This document shows, piece after piece, positions 49,833 through 58,098 of a stretch of 64,000 nt of DNA. The position numbers and the translations under genes were made by a program. The stretch lies in contig NZ_KB899974.1 in assembly GCF_000378485.1 (NCBI RefSeq), positions 1 through 64,000 of the forward strand, read 5' to 3'. Source of the stretch: Flavobacterium rivuli WB 3.3-2 = DSM 21788. GTDB lineage: Bacteria; Bacteroidota; Bacteroidia; Flavobacteriales; Flavobacteriaceae. The notes under the pieces are model-generated. The model did not search any database. It was not told the origin of the DNA and saw only the letters and a program-made list of their open reading frames with translations. Numbering within the stretch: the first letter of the stretch is position 1; the number at the start of each line of letters is the position of its first letter.

Positions 49833-49919
49833 ATGAAAATTAACATTACTGATTTGGATAAGATAATACGGCCGCGCGCAACCTTGCTAAGGCGTACTAT
49901 CTTATCCATTTTTTTATAA
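49833..49919 (+). CDS. candidate leader peptide of the sugar permease gene
   Basis: A 28-codon reading frame (MKINITDLDKIIRPRATLLR followed by RTILSIFL and TAA) starts at ATG 49833. Its second half is the whole stem of a terminator-like hairpin (49856-49908), and the stop lies in the T run. An AT-rich CATATTTG element at 49795-ish lies upstream. Arg codons occur at positions 13, 15, 20 and 21, so ribosome progress could affect hairpin formation. No family is recognised and the coding call rests on position alone. Confidence 0.4.
   Translation: MKINITDLDKIIRPRATLLRRTILSIFL
49856..49917 (+). terminator. terminator or attenuator before the sugar permease gene
   Basis: TGGATAAGATA (49856-49866) pairs with TATCTTATCCA (49898-49908), followed by seven T residues. 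The loop is GC-rich (CGGCCGCGCGC) and can add a second stem. It is 70 bases upstream of the permease ATG and may end the GH3 transcript or attenuate the permease transcript. Confidence 0.7.
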
Positions 49920-49986
49920 ATATTCCCAACCCAATAACCCAAATACAACCCAAACTTTCTTTAACCCTTTAACCCAAACCCAAACT

Positions 49987-51423
49987 ATGAGTTCAGCTAC
50001 TACGCAAACTAAATGGGCCCAGTTTATCCCGCTGGTTACCGTTTTCTTTTTCTGGGGATTTATCGCTGCGAGCAATGACATTCTTATCCCTGTTTTTAAA
50101 ACTGCCTTTAACCTTACCCAATCACAAAGCCAATATGTTTCTATTGCTTTTTATGTGGCTTATACAATAGGTTCTTTGCTTTATTTAGGTATTTCATTTC
50201 TTATAAAACAGGATATTGTAAACCGTCTTGGTTATAAAAATTCCCTTGCCCTGGGTCTATTTATATCGGCGGCAGGAACCTTATTATTTTATCCGGCTGC
50301 AGAAACCGGTTCCTTTCCATTAATGCTATCAGGGTTATTTATTGTTGGCCTTGGGTTTTCACTTCAGCAAACAGTTGCAAATCCACTGGCAATTAGCCTT
50401 GGTCCAATAAACACAGGATCTCAGCGATTAACACTTGCAGGTGGTATAAATAACTTTGGTACAACTATAGGCCCGCTTATAGTAAGTTATGCCATTTTTG
50501 GTTCTGCAACATCTCCTGCAACAACTGTAGATATTAATAGTGTTAAGGCTCCTTATCTTATTTTAGGTGCTGCTTTTGTAATAGTGGCTGTATTTTTAAA
50601 ATTCTCATCATTGCCTAACCACCCTGAAGTAGAACTTGAAGAAGAAGTTAAGGTAGTAACCACTAAAACATCTGCGCTGCAATATCCTCAGCTCCTAATG
50701 GGTATGCTTGCTATCTTTTTATATGTAGGTGTAGAAGTTTCTACAGCAAGTAACCTGCCTGCCTATCTTGAAGAAGGTTTAGGCTTTGCCACAAGCGCTG
50801 TGGCTCCATACGTGTCTTTATACTGGGCAAGTCTCATGATAGGCCGTTGGGGTGGTGCTGTAGAAGCTTTTACAAGTGATAAAACTATGCAGACTATACT
50901 TAAAGTCGTTGCTCCGTATTTAGCCTTTGGTGTTTTCCTTGGGGTAAATTACATAATGGGCCATGAGCTTGCGCCGTTTTATGTGTATGCAGTAATTATA
51001 GTAGTTCTCATCGCAGCCGATTTTGCAAGCCAAGGTAATCCGGCTACTATGCTTATGCTGTTTGCTTTGCTTGGTATCGTGGCATTGCTTACCGGAATGT
51101 TTACAGAAGGTACTGTCAGCATTTATGCCTTTACAAGCGTGGGCCTTTTTTGCAGTACTTTATGGCCATGTATCTTTACACTTGCTGTTACGGGGCTTGG
51201 TAAGCAAACCAGCCAGGGCAGTAATTTCCTTGTAATGATGATTATGGGCGGTGGTGTAGTAAGTTATATACAAGGTGCCGTTGCAGGCGCAATAGGCATT
51301 CACCTAAGCTATATAGTAGGCGTTATTTGTTTTGCATATCTTGCATTTTACGCCATTACCGTTAAGGGCATCCTTAAACGCCAGGGATTCGAACTTGGCC
51401 GTGTAAGCGGTGGCGGACATTAG
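49987..51423 (+). CDS. FHS-family sugar:proton symporter (FucP/GluP-like)
   Basis: 478 residues with about twelve membrane helices. The N-terminal signature FFFWGFIAASNDILIPVFK is typical of L-fucose permease and glucose/galactose transporters (FucP, GluP) in the major facilitator superfamily. Other conserved stretches are LGFSLQQTVANPLAISLGP, AGGINNFGTTIGPLIVSYAI and LYWASLMIGRWGGAVEAFTS. It brings a hexose (glucose, galactose, fucose or a similar sugar) into the cell with protons. It follows the beta-glucosidase and a possible attenuator. Confidence 0.92.
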   Translation: MSSATTQTKWAQFIPLVTVFFFWGFIAASNDILIPVFKTAFNLTQSQSQYVSIAFYVAYTIGSLLYLGISFLIKQDIVNRLGYKNSLALGLFISAAGTLLFYPAAETGSFPLMLSGLFIVGLGFSLQQTVANPLAISLGPINTGSQRLTLAGGINNFGTTIGPLIVSYAIFGSATSPATTVDINSVKAPYLILGAAFVIVAVFLKFSSLPNHPEVELEEEVKVVTTKTSALQYPQLLMGMLAIFLYVGVEVSTASNLPAYLEEGLGFATSAVAPYVSLYWASLMIGRWGGAVEAFTSDKTMQTILKVVAPYLAFGVFLGVNYIMGHELAPFYVYAVIIVVLIAADFASQGNPATMLMLFALLGIVALLTGMFTEGTVSIYAFTSVGLFCSTLWPCIFTLAVTGLGKQTSQGSNFLVMMIMGGGVVSYIQGAVAGAIGIHLSYIVGVICFAYLAFYAITVKGILKRQGFELGRVSGGGH

Positions 51424-51442
51424 AAAAATATTTTTGACATTT

Positions 51443-51470
51443 AAACCGGCTTTATGCCGGTTTTTTTTAT
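51443..51470 (+). terminator. terminator of the sugar permease gene
   Basis: AAACCGGC (51443-51450) pairs with GCCGGTTT (51455-51462), followed by TTTTTTAT. The remainder to 51710 is AT-rich with nothing else supported but a promoter. Confidence 0.88.
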
Positions 51471-51678
51471 TTCATAATTGTGTTTAAGCTTCAAATCGAA
51501 GCGTAACGTTTATATTAAGGCCTTATGTTATTCTAAAATTTTCTATTTATATTACAAATTTGCCGATTATTTACTATGTAATTAAAAATTAGTGGTTTGT
51601 GGTTTCATTATCGTTGAAATACGTTTTTTCATCGATAAAAAGATTAGTTAAACATGTGTTAATATTTTTGTTAATGTC

Positions 51679-51686
51679 TATATTTG
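51679..51686 (+). promoter_or_regulatory. -7 promoter element of the first paralog
   Basis: TATATTTG matches exactly, 25 bases before the ATG. A similar TATATTTA lies at 52223-52230 before the second paralog. Confidence 0.55.
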
Positions 51687-51710
51687 TTTTATAGATAAAT
51701 AATTATAGTC

Positions 51711-52073
51711 ATGGAGATGATGAAACATTACTTCGTAGTACTTGAACTGCCCGGCGGCGAAGAATTGAAATTTACAGATGGTAAATGCAGCCCTAAACAT
51801 TTTTGGGAAGATGCAACAAATGCTGTTAGTTTGGGCAATACATCAATAATAAGCAGTAGGGAAGATACCGGCGTATGCGAAGAATTCTGGAAATATGTAG
51901 GAACGTTAAAAAAGTTTACCACGTTTGTATTGGTGCATTTACACTTATGCCCAAATGAATTTGTAAGCCAGTCAGAACTTAATAAAAAATTTACCGGGAT
52001 ATCTTCTTATATACAAGAAGAAACGGTAATAGATGCCGCATATAATTTTCAGTTAGTAACAATTGATGCGTAA
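51711..52073 (+). CDS. uncharacterised 117-120 residue protein, tandem paralog 1
   Basis: MEMMKHYFVVLELPGGEELK begins a soluble protein of 120 residues without signal or membrane helix. It is about half identical to the next gene. Shared blocks are HYFVVLELPGGEELKF, a central SP..FW..A..AV motif, DTGV.EE..KY, KKFTTFVLVH, and the end DAA.NFQLVTID. Either the ATG at 51711 or a later one (51717 or 51720) may be used; the paralog starts MEHYFVV. I do not recognise the family; the strands look like a small alpha/beta fold. Leader DNA is also related to that of paralog 2, so the duplication included the promoter. Confidence 0.7.
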   Translation: MEMMKHYFVVLELPGGEELKFTDGKCSPKHFWEDATNAVSLGNTSIISSREDTGVCEEFWKYVGTLKKFTTFVLVHLHLCPNEFVSQSELNKKFTGISSYIQEETVIDAAYNFQLVTIDA

Positions 52074-52249
52074 TGCTATTTCATAACGGTTTTTTACTAA
52101 TCAAAAATCGTTTATAAATCGATGAACTGCGATGATTTATCGATGATATGCATGCATTTAATATAATTTTATGCCGGGGTTAATTGTTTGATAATCTGTG
52201 TGTAATATGCTTACATTGATTGTATATTTATAAGTAAACAGATTATGCC

Positions 52250-52603
52250 ATGGAACATTATTTTGTAGTTTTAGAGCTGCCAGGCGGCGAAGAACTAAAA
52301 TTTGAAAAAGGCAAAGACAGTCCGGAAAACTTTTGGCAAATGGCTGCCGATGCCGTTAATAAGGGTAAAGCTAATATTATTTGTAAAAGACAGGATACGG
52401 GAGTATCTGAAGAATTACGGAAATACCTGCAGCACGTTAAAAAATTTACCACGTTTGTACTGGTACACATGCATTTTCATGCTACCGAATTTTTAAATGA
52501 AAAACTTATTTTAAAAAAATTATCAAAGTGGCTTATAACGCCTTCTCCTAAAATTGTTATAGATGCTGCGGATAATTTTCAGTTAGTTACAATAGATATG
52601 TGA
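52250..52603 (+). CDS. uncharacterised 117-120 residue protein, tandem paralog 2
   Basis: 117 residues beginning MEHYFVVLELPGGEELKFEK, a close paralog of the preceding gene. Differences concentrate in the middle (KKLSKWLITPSPKIVIDAA) while both ends are conserved, a pattern of functional constraint. The upstream sequence (TATATTTA, then ATTATGCCATGGA) resembles the first gene's leader. Separate promoters and a 176-base gap suggest individual regulation. No function can be assigned; the pair ends 33 bases from the convergent DCC gene. Confidence 0.7.
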   Translation: MEHYFVVLELPGGEELKFEKGKDSPENFWQMAADAVNKGKANIICKRQDTGVSEELRKYLQHVKKFTTFVLVHMHFHATEFLNEKLILKKLSKWLITPSPKIVIDAADNFQLVTIDM

Positions 52604-52636
52604 TAGTATGGAACAAACTTACATTAGACTTCAACA

Positions 52637-53050
52637 TTATAAAAATTTAGCCTTCATAGAAGGAGTTGGTATCATGCAGGCATCTTTTTTGCCATACCAT
52701 TTATAACGGTTACGCGCTATAAAATCGTAAACGCCGTTTGATAATACTTTTGGCAGCAATGTAAAAATAGAAAGTAAAGAATACACGGCCCCAAGTTCTT
52801 TACCTATTTTTAGGGCAGCCTCAGCTTTATAATAATAAGCCTCTCCCGGAATATAAAGTATAATTGAATCTGTTTTAGAGGTATCTATACCAATATGCTG
52901 TATAATTTCCTGCCCCAGGTCTGACTGGATAGCTACAAACCTGAAAATATCTTTTTTGTCGCGCTTAATTAAAAACTGCACGGTAGCATCGCATAGGTTA
53001 CATACGCCATCAAATAATATTATTTTTTTATCTTTTGGTACATTTTCCAT
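52637..53050 (-). CDS. DCC family thiol-disulfide oxidoreductase-like protein (DUF393)
   Basis: 137 residues with the family signature LFDGVCNLCDATVQFLIKRD carrying the CxxC pair (DxxCxxC). FRFVAIQSDLGQEI and AALKIGKELGAVYSLLSIFT and YDFIARNRYKWYGKKDACM follow, matching the usual DUF393 end. Thioredoxin-like redox function is inferred from the CxxC; substrate unknown. Confidence 0.9.
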   Translation of the reverse strand: MENVPKDKKIILFDGVCNLCDATVQFLIKRDKKDIFRFVAIQSDLGQEIIQHIGIDTSKTDSIILYIPGEAYYYKAEAALKIGKELGAVYSLLSIFTLLPKVLSNGVYDFIARNRYKWYGKKDACMIPTPSMKAKFL

Positions 53051-53106
53051 AATCTTACTTGTTATCCCAAGTCATTGTTACATTTCAATATTAGGAAATT
53101 TACACA

Positions 53107-55275
53107 TTACTTTTTCATGGCCTCAACAAGTTCTAATGACTCAAGGTCTACTTTACTGGTAAAGATTCCGTAATTAACAGTTGCTTTCTTTTTCTCAATA
53201 GCATCAAGCGTACCTACGGCTTTACCGTCGACCATGCGCACACGATCGCCTATTTTAAGTATTGCTTTAGGTTTATCTACAGGCTTTTCCTTAAGCTTTT
53301 TCTCTTTCTTTTCCTGCCTAATTTCTTCAACCTTAACTTCAACTTCTGCAATGACCTGTTTTTGTATAACCTCTTTAACTTTCTTTTCTTTAGGCGTAAC
53401 CTTTTTACGTTTAGAGTTTTCTATCTCTACCATTTTAAGGAACTCACCTATAAGGTCTTTCTTGTTTTTATTGTTATAGTATTTTTCGCTCATATCTTCC
53501 AGCTTCTGTCCCAGATAAATAAGGCGCTGGTTAGCATCATATAATTCCTGATAGCTTTCAAGCTTTTGCTGAATCCGTGTATTTATACCCTCCATTTTAC
53601 GGCCTTCTTCACGGGCACGTATCTCTTCTTCTTTAAGTGTCTGAGACGTTTTTTCAAGCTTAGAGCGCTCTTTTTGCAACGTAGCAATAGTTTTATCAAA
53701 GCGCACTTTACTGCCTTCAATTTTTTTCTTGGCACGGTTTATAAGCCCGTATGGTATGCCGTTTTTCTGGGCTACCTCAAAGGTAAAAGAACTACCTGCC
53801 TGGCCTAATATCAGCTTATACATAGGCTCCAGCGACTTTTCGTCAAAAAGCATATTAGCATTTGTGGCATAAGGCAGCTCGTTAGCAAGTATTTTAAGGT
53901 TGGTATAGTGTGTGGTAATAATACCAAATGCTTCGCGATGGTAAAATTCTTCTAAGAAAATTTCTGCCAAAGCCCCACCCAATTCAGGATCAGATCCTGT
54001 ACCAAACTCATCTATTAAAAAGAGTGTCTTGTCATTACACTTCTTTAAAAAGTAGTTCATGTTCTTAAGGCGGTAACTGTATGTACTAAGATGATTTTCA
54101 ATAGATTGATTATCTCCAATATCTGTCATTATCCTGTCGAACAAAAAGGTTTCACTACGTTCATGTACCGGTATCAGTAAACCGCACTGTAGCATCAGTT
54201 GCAGCAAGCCAATAGTTTTAAGTGTAATACTTTTACCACCCGCATTAGGGCCGGATATCACAATGATGCGATTATCCGGTTTCAGCTCTATAGTCTGCGG
54301 GTAGGTTACCTGGTTCTTTGCCCTGTTGTTTACATACAAAATAGGGTGGAAGGCTTCCCTGAAATACAGCCTGCGTTCGTCGTTTATATGAGGCAATAAA
54401 CCGTTTATCCTTTTGGCATATTTTGCTTTTCCGGAAACTACGTCTATATCTGTTAAAAATTCCTGATAGTCATAAAGTAAAGGAACAAATGGACGAATGG
54501 CGTAAGAAAGCTGCATTAATATGCGCTTAATTTCTTCCTTTTCTTCATACTCAAAATTATTCAGTTCGCGCGAAAAGCGTAAAGTAGCCTCCGGTTCTAT
54601 ATAAGCAATACTGCCCGTTTTAGAACTGCCCAGTATAGATCCTTTTACCTTTTTGCGGTACATGGCAGATACTGCAAGTACCCTGCGATTCTCTACCACA
54701 CTTTCCTTAATATCGTCAAGGTAACCTAAACCATTGTACTGGCTTAAGGCCATAGTGAAACTCTGGTTTATTTTTACCTTAACCAAATTCATTTCGCGAC
54801 GAATATTTTGCAACTCGGGCGAGGCATCATCCTTTATGTCGCCATATTTATCTACAACCTTATCTATAAATTTAAGGATGTCTTTTGTGTATTCTACCTG
54901 TTGAGCACGCGCATTTAGGGTAGGGTAGTAATCGTTGAATTTATCAAGGAATTTAACCAACGTATTTACCGTATCTGACACTAATGCAATTTTGCGGAAA
55001 GCACCTGCATCAAGGTAGCTGTCTTCTATGGCAAGAAACTTAACCTCATTGGTTATCGATTCAAACCCGTGGTTGGGCAGGGCGTTGTTATTATCAAAAG
55101 AAGAAACGTACTCTGATGTTTGCAGCAACGCGTCCATCAATAACTCCTTACTTTTTAGTGGAGTTATTAGCAATGCTTTTTCACGGCCGGGCTCTGTTGT
55201 ACAGGCGGATGCCACAGCTTCGAGTACTGTATAAAATTCTAAATCTTTTAGTGTTTTTTCTGTAATGCTGATCAT
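53107..55275 (-). CDS. mutS2: MutS2-type ATPase without Smr domain
   Basis: The ATG at 55273-55275 (722 aa) is preferred; the longer frame passes through the promoter. MutS core and clamp regions come first, then the ATPase with Walker A ISGPNAGGKSITLK, LIDEFGTGSDPELG (Walker B/signature), IITTHYTNLKILANELPYAT and AGSSFTFEVAQKNGIPYGLI. A long coiled coil rich in Lys/Glu follows (residues about 530-660), and the end is KIGDRVRMVDGKAVGTLDAI, a KOW-like module. The C-terminal Smr nuclease domain of B. subtilis-type MutS2 (about 780 aa) is absent. Members act in recombination control or ribosome rescue. Confidence 0.92.
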   Translation of the reverse strand: MISITEKTLKDLEFYTVLEAVASACTTEPGREKALLITPLKSKELLMDALLQTSEYVSSFDNNNALPNHGFESITNEVKFLAIEDSYLDAGAFRKIALVSDTVNTLVKFLDKFNDYYPTLNARAQQVEYTKDILKFIDKVVDKYGDIKDDASPELQNIRREMNLVKVKINQSFTMALSQYNGLGYLDDIKESVVENRRVLAVSAMYRKKVKGSILGSSKTGSIAYIEPEATLRFSRELNNFEYEEKEEIKRILMQLSYAIRPFVPLLYDYQEFLTDIDVVSGKAKYAKRINGLLPHINDERRLYFREAFHPILYVNNRAKNQVTYPQTIELKPDNRIIVISGPNAGGKSITLKTIGLLQLMLQCGLLIPVHERSETFLFDRIMTDIGDNQSIENHLSTYSYRLKNMNYFLKKCNDKTLFLIDEFGTGSDPELGGALAEIFLEEFYHREAFGIITTHYTNLKILANELPYATNANMLFDEKSLEPMYKLILGQAGSSFTFEVAQKNGIPYGLINRAKKKIEGSKVRFDKTIATLQKERSKLEKTSQTLKEEEIRAREEGRKMEGINTRIQQKLESYQELYDANQRLIYLGQKLEDMSEKYYNNKNKKDLIGEFLKMVEIENSKRKKVTPKEKKVKEVIQKQVIAEVEVKVEEIRQEKKEKKLKEKPVDKPKAILKIGDRVRMVDGKAVGTLDAIEKKKATVNYGIFTSKVDLESLELVEAMKK

Positions 55276-55299
55276 TCTTTTAGTAAAGCAAATTCTATG

Positions 55300-55333
55300 C
55301 AAAAATACTACATAATCATGCAGCCTGCACAAA
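55300..55333 (-). promoter_or_regulatory. promoter of mutS2
   Basis: On the minus strand TTTG (55333-55330), a 22-base spacer and TATTTTTG (55307-55300) fit the consensus. Confidence 0.65.
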
Positions 55334-55366
55334 TGTCAGGTAAAGTTTAAGAATGCTTTATAATGC

Positions 55367-55391
55367 TTTGCGACTGCATTTTTTATATTTG
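55367..55391 (+). promoter_or_regulatory. promoter region of the uracil-DNA glycosylase gene
   Basis: TATATTTG (55384-55391) matches exactly; a TTTG at 55367-55370 is closer than usual (13 bases). Confidence 0.55.
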
Positions 55392-55408
55392 TACCAAACT
55401 AACAAAGA

Positions 55409-56074
55409 ATGCAGGTAAACATACACCCATCCTGGAAGGAAGCACTGGCTGAAGAATTTGAAAAACCTTATTTTGAAAACCTGATACATTTTGTAAAACA
55501 GGAATATACACAAAATACCTGCTACCCGCCGGGCAAGCAAATTTTTGCTGCCTTTGACCATTGCCCTTTTGATAAAGTTGAAGTTGTTATACTGGGTCAG
55601 GATCCGTATCATGGGCCGGGGCAGGCTAATGGTTTGTGTTTTTCTGTAAATGATAATATACCGCCACCGCCATCTTTACAAAATATCTTTAGGGAAATTA
55701 ATACCGACCTTGGTAAAGCTTTCCCGCCAACAGGCAATCTTGAACGATGGGCAGATCAGGGTGTACTGCTGCTAAATGCTGTACTTACAGTTAGGCAAAG
55801 TGAAGCGAACAGCCACCAGGGTAAAGGTTGGGAAACGTTTACAGATGCGGTTATCCAAAAAATATCTGACCAAAAAGAAAACGTGGTATTTTTACTATGG
55901 GGAGGATCTGCTAAAAAGAAAGGGGCAAAAGTTAACCGTAACCGTCATTTAGTTTTAGAATCAGGGCACCCATCGCCTTTAAGCGCTAATAAAGGGCATT
56001 GGTTTGGCAATAAACATTTTAGTAAAACCAATGCTTTTCTTGCAGAAAAAGGCAAGAGGCAGATTGAGTGGTAA
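55409..56074 (+). CDS. ung: uracil-DNA glycosylase
   Basis: The 221-residue family 1 enzyme removes uracil from DNA, the first step of base excision repair. The water-activating loop VVILGQDPYHGPGQANGLC has Asp65, and the leucine loop GHPSPLSANKGHWFGNKHFS has His187. The uracil pocket contains LLLNAVLTVRQ and FLLWGGSAKKK. Length and start match. It is divergent from mutS2. Confidence 0.97.
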   Translation: MQVNIHPSWKEALAEEFEKPYFENLIHFVKQEYTQNTCYPPGKQIFAAFDHCPFDKVEVVILGQDPYHGPGQANGLCFSVNDNIPPPPSLQNIFREINTDLGKAFPPTGNLERWADQGVLLLNAVLTVRQSEANSHQGKGWETFTDAVIQKISDQKENVVFLLWGGSAKKKGAKVNRNRHLVLESGHPSPLSANKGHWFGNKHFSKTNAFLAEKGKRQIEW

Positions 56075-56162
56075 TACAGTAAGGATGTTTTAAGTCTGAT
56101 GTCCGAAGTCTTATGGGTGATTACTATAGCTTCCTGACATCAGACATCATAACTTTTTACCC

Positions 56163-57098
56163 TCAATCAAAAGTTAATGCTCCTAATATTTCTTCACTCA
56201 TAAAAGGCCCACCAGGAAAATTTGCGGTATAGTCAAGATTAAGCCATATCTGTCCGCGCTCATCTACATGGTAGTGAATTTCCTTGCCACGGCTTTCTTC
56301 TACAAACAGCACTTCTTTAATAAGATAGTTGGCTGTTTCAAGGTCGGCTTTTGTTCCCACGAGCATTTCGGGGTACAAATGCCCTCCAGTATGTATAATT
56401 CTTGGTGTACCACCAATAGCTTTTATACTTGCCGCCATAAGTATGGCATGATCATCGCAATCGCCGGAAAAGTGCTGTAGCGATTCTGTTGCACTTGCAA
56501 TGTACTCGTGTCCTTTAGGATCGTCAACATAATTCCAGCGGTTCCTTATCTCTTTAAATACTGCAAAGCACTGTACCATCCTGCGCTTGCTGCCGGTACC
56601 TTTTACGTTTTTAAAATATTTTGTAGTTGCCATTGCGGCAAAATTACGCACAGCAGGATCCTGATAATCTACAGCATCTATTATAAGGCCCTTGTTAGGA
56701 AAGGGCAGTAGTTTAGATATTATGATATCCTGCGGGTTAGGGTCATCTGCCATGGTATATACCATTGAGCGGTAATCTTCGTAAACCGCATTAAAGCCGT
56801 ATTTGCCAAAAACCGATCCGTATACAAGCACTACCAAATACATTGCTATGCATATAATAAGTACTGTTTTTAAAAGCCGTAAAATAAGTTGTATAGCCGT
56901 AACAAGCGTTACAAATATCAATATTCTGTCTAAATGAAAAGGCCATTCCGGATCTTTAAGATTTTGGTGCAGTATGATAAATAACGGAATGGCTATAAGT
57001 ATATTAAGTAAAAAAATGATAATAGAATCCCAGGGCTTCTTTACCTGAAGCCTGTCTTTTAATTTCTTTATTTGGGAGAAATCGGGTTTTACCATCAT
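56163..57098 (-). CDS. transglutaminase-like membrane protein
   Basis: 311 residues with three or four N-terminal helices (SIIIFLLNILIAIPLFIILH, ILIFVTLVTAIQLILRLL, VLIICIAMYLVVLVYGSVF), then a transglutaminase/cysteine-protease-like domain with the triad Cys (FSGDCDDHAILMAASIKAIG), His (IHTGGHLYPEMLVG) and Asp (WLNLDYTANFPGGPF). It follows the solute-binding-like gene by 14 bases in the same direction, so the two are likely cotranscribed. Possible proteolytic or cross-linking activity in the periplasm or cytosol side; substrate unknown. Confidence 0.82.
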   Translation of the reverse strand: MMVKPDFSQIKKLKDRLQVKKPWDSIIIFLLNILIAIPLFIILHQNLKDPEWPFHLDRILIFVTLVTAIQLILRLLKTVLIICIAMYLVVLVYGSVFGKYGFNAVYEDYRSMVYTMADDPNPQDIIISKLLPFPNKGLIIDAVDYQDPAVRNFAAMATTKYFKNVKGTGSKRRMVQCFAVFKEIRNRWNYVDDPKGHEYIASATESLQHFSGDCDDHAILMAASIKAIGGTPRIIHTGGHLYPEMLVGTKADLETANYLIKEVLFVEESRGKEIHYHVDERGQIWLNLDYTANFPGGPFMSEEILGALTFD

Positions 57099-57112
57099 GG
57101 GTATGCAGGCAA

Positions 57113-57958
57113 TTATCCCGCAACAGTTTCAAAAGCAATCTTTTTGTCTATAATTTCCAGGCTTAATAACTGGTTCTGTAAAGTGTCAAACGTTTTTTTG
57201 TCCAGTTTCTTTTGCGACCATTGGGTTAAATCCAGCCATTCTGCAATATCTTCAACTTTTTGTCCGTAACGTTCGGCAAGAGTCCTGTCAATACTTGGTA
57301 TTTCTTTAAATTCTTCGGTAGTCTGGTTAATGATATCCAAAACTGTTCCAATAGCATCGGCGTTGTTTTTTAAAACCTCGTTGCGCACTGCTATTACAAA
57401 GCTCGGCCATGGGGTAGGGCAATCGGCTACGCGTCTAAAAATACCTTTGTCTACTATAGGCTTTGTCATAAAACGCTCCCACATAAAATAATCGGCAGTG
57501 CCATTGGTTAAAGCTTCTACAGCACCATCAAGTGTATTTATTATTTCAAATTGTAACGTTTTTGTATCCCAACCCTGGTTTTGTGCATTTACATAGGCCA
57601 TAAGATGCGAACCGGAGCCATAACGGCTAATGGCAACTTTAACGTTTTTAAGGTCGGCCAGTTTTTTGTAGTCAGATTTTGCACCTACATGTATACCCCA
57701 GATTAATGGAGATTGTACATATACCTGAACAATTTTACTATCGTTACCTGCAACAATATCCTTAACAATACCTTCGGTTAGTATTACGGCAATATCAGTT
57801 TCGCCATCGCGAAGCATCTGGCACAGTTTGCCGGTACCTTCTGGCACATCTGTCCATTGTAAATCGACTCCTGCGTCTTCAAATTCGCCATTTTCTATAC
57901 AAAGGTGCCACGGCAGGTTAAAATGTTCCGGAACGCCGGCTATTTTTAATGATTTCAT
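57113..57958 (-). CDS. periplasmic-binding-protein-like substrate-binding domain protein, no signal peptide
   Basis: 281 residues with the NMT1/SsuA-like pattern: KIAGVPEHFNLPWHLCIENG, LCQMLRDGETDIAVILTEGI, VYVQSPLIWGIHVGAKSDYK, DLKNVKVAISRYGSGSHLMA and TPWPSFVIAVRNEVLKNNAD. This is the fold of sulfonate, taurine or thiamine-precursor binding proteins. No signal peptide, lipobox or ABC permease is nearby, so it is likely a cytosolic sensor or enzyme. It is the upstream partner of the transglutaminase-like gene. Confidence 0.85.
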   Translation of the reverse strand: MKSLKIAGVPEHFNLPWHLCIENGEFEDAGVDLQWTDVPEGTGKLCQMLRDGETDIAVILTEGIVKDIVAGNDSKIVQVYVQSPLIWGIHVGAKSDYKKLADLKNVKVAISRYGSGSHLMAYVNAQNQGWDTKTLQFEIINTLDGAVEALTNGTADYFMWERFMTKPIVDKGIFRRVADCPTPWPSFVIAVRNEVLKNNADAIGTVLDIINQTTEEFKEIPSIDRTLAERYGQKVEDIAEWLDLTQWSQKKLDKKTFDTLQNQLLSLEIIDKKIAFETVAG

Positions 57959-58043
57959 GTGTAGTATTTATAATGGATAAAGGTAATAAGAGAAATTCAA
58001 TAACTAAAACCTTTTATGCCCATATAAAATAAATGATATGTAC

Positions 58044-58076
58044 AAAAAAAGGAAAGCTGCCTTTTGAGGCAGCCTT
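58044..58076 (-). terminator. terminator of the pectin locus
   Basis: AAGCTGCC (58054-58061) pairs with GGCAGCCTT (58069-58077 region). Read on the minus strand, TCCTTTTTTTG follows. It ends the CE12 gene, the last of the locus. Confidence 0.8.
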
Positions 58077-58098
58077 GATAACGTGTAAAATTGTATGC

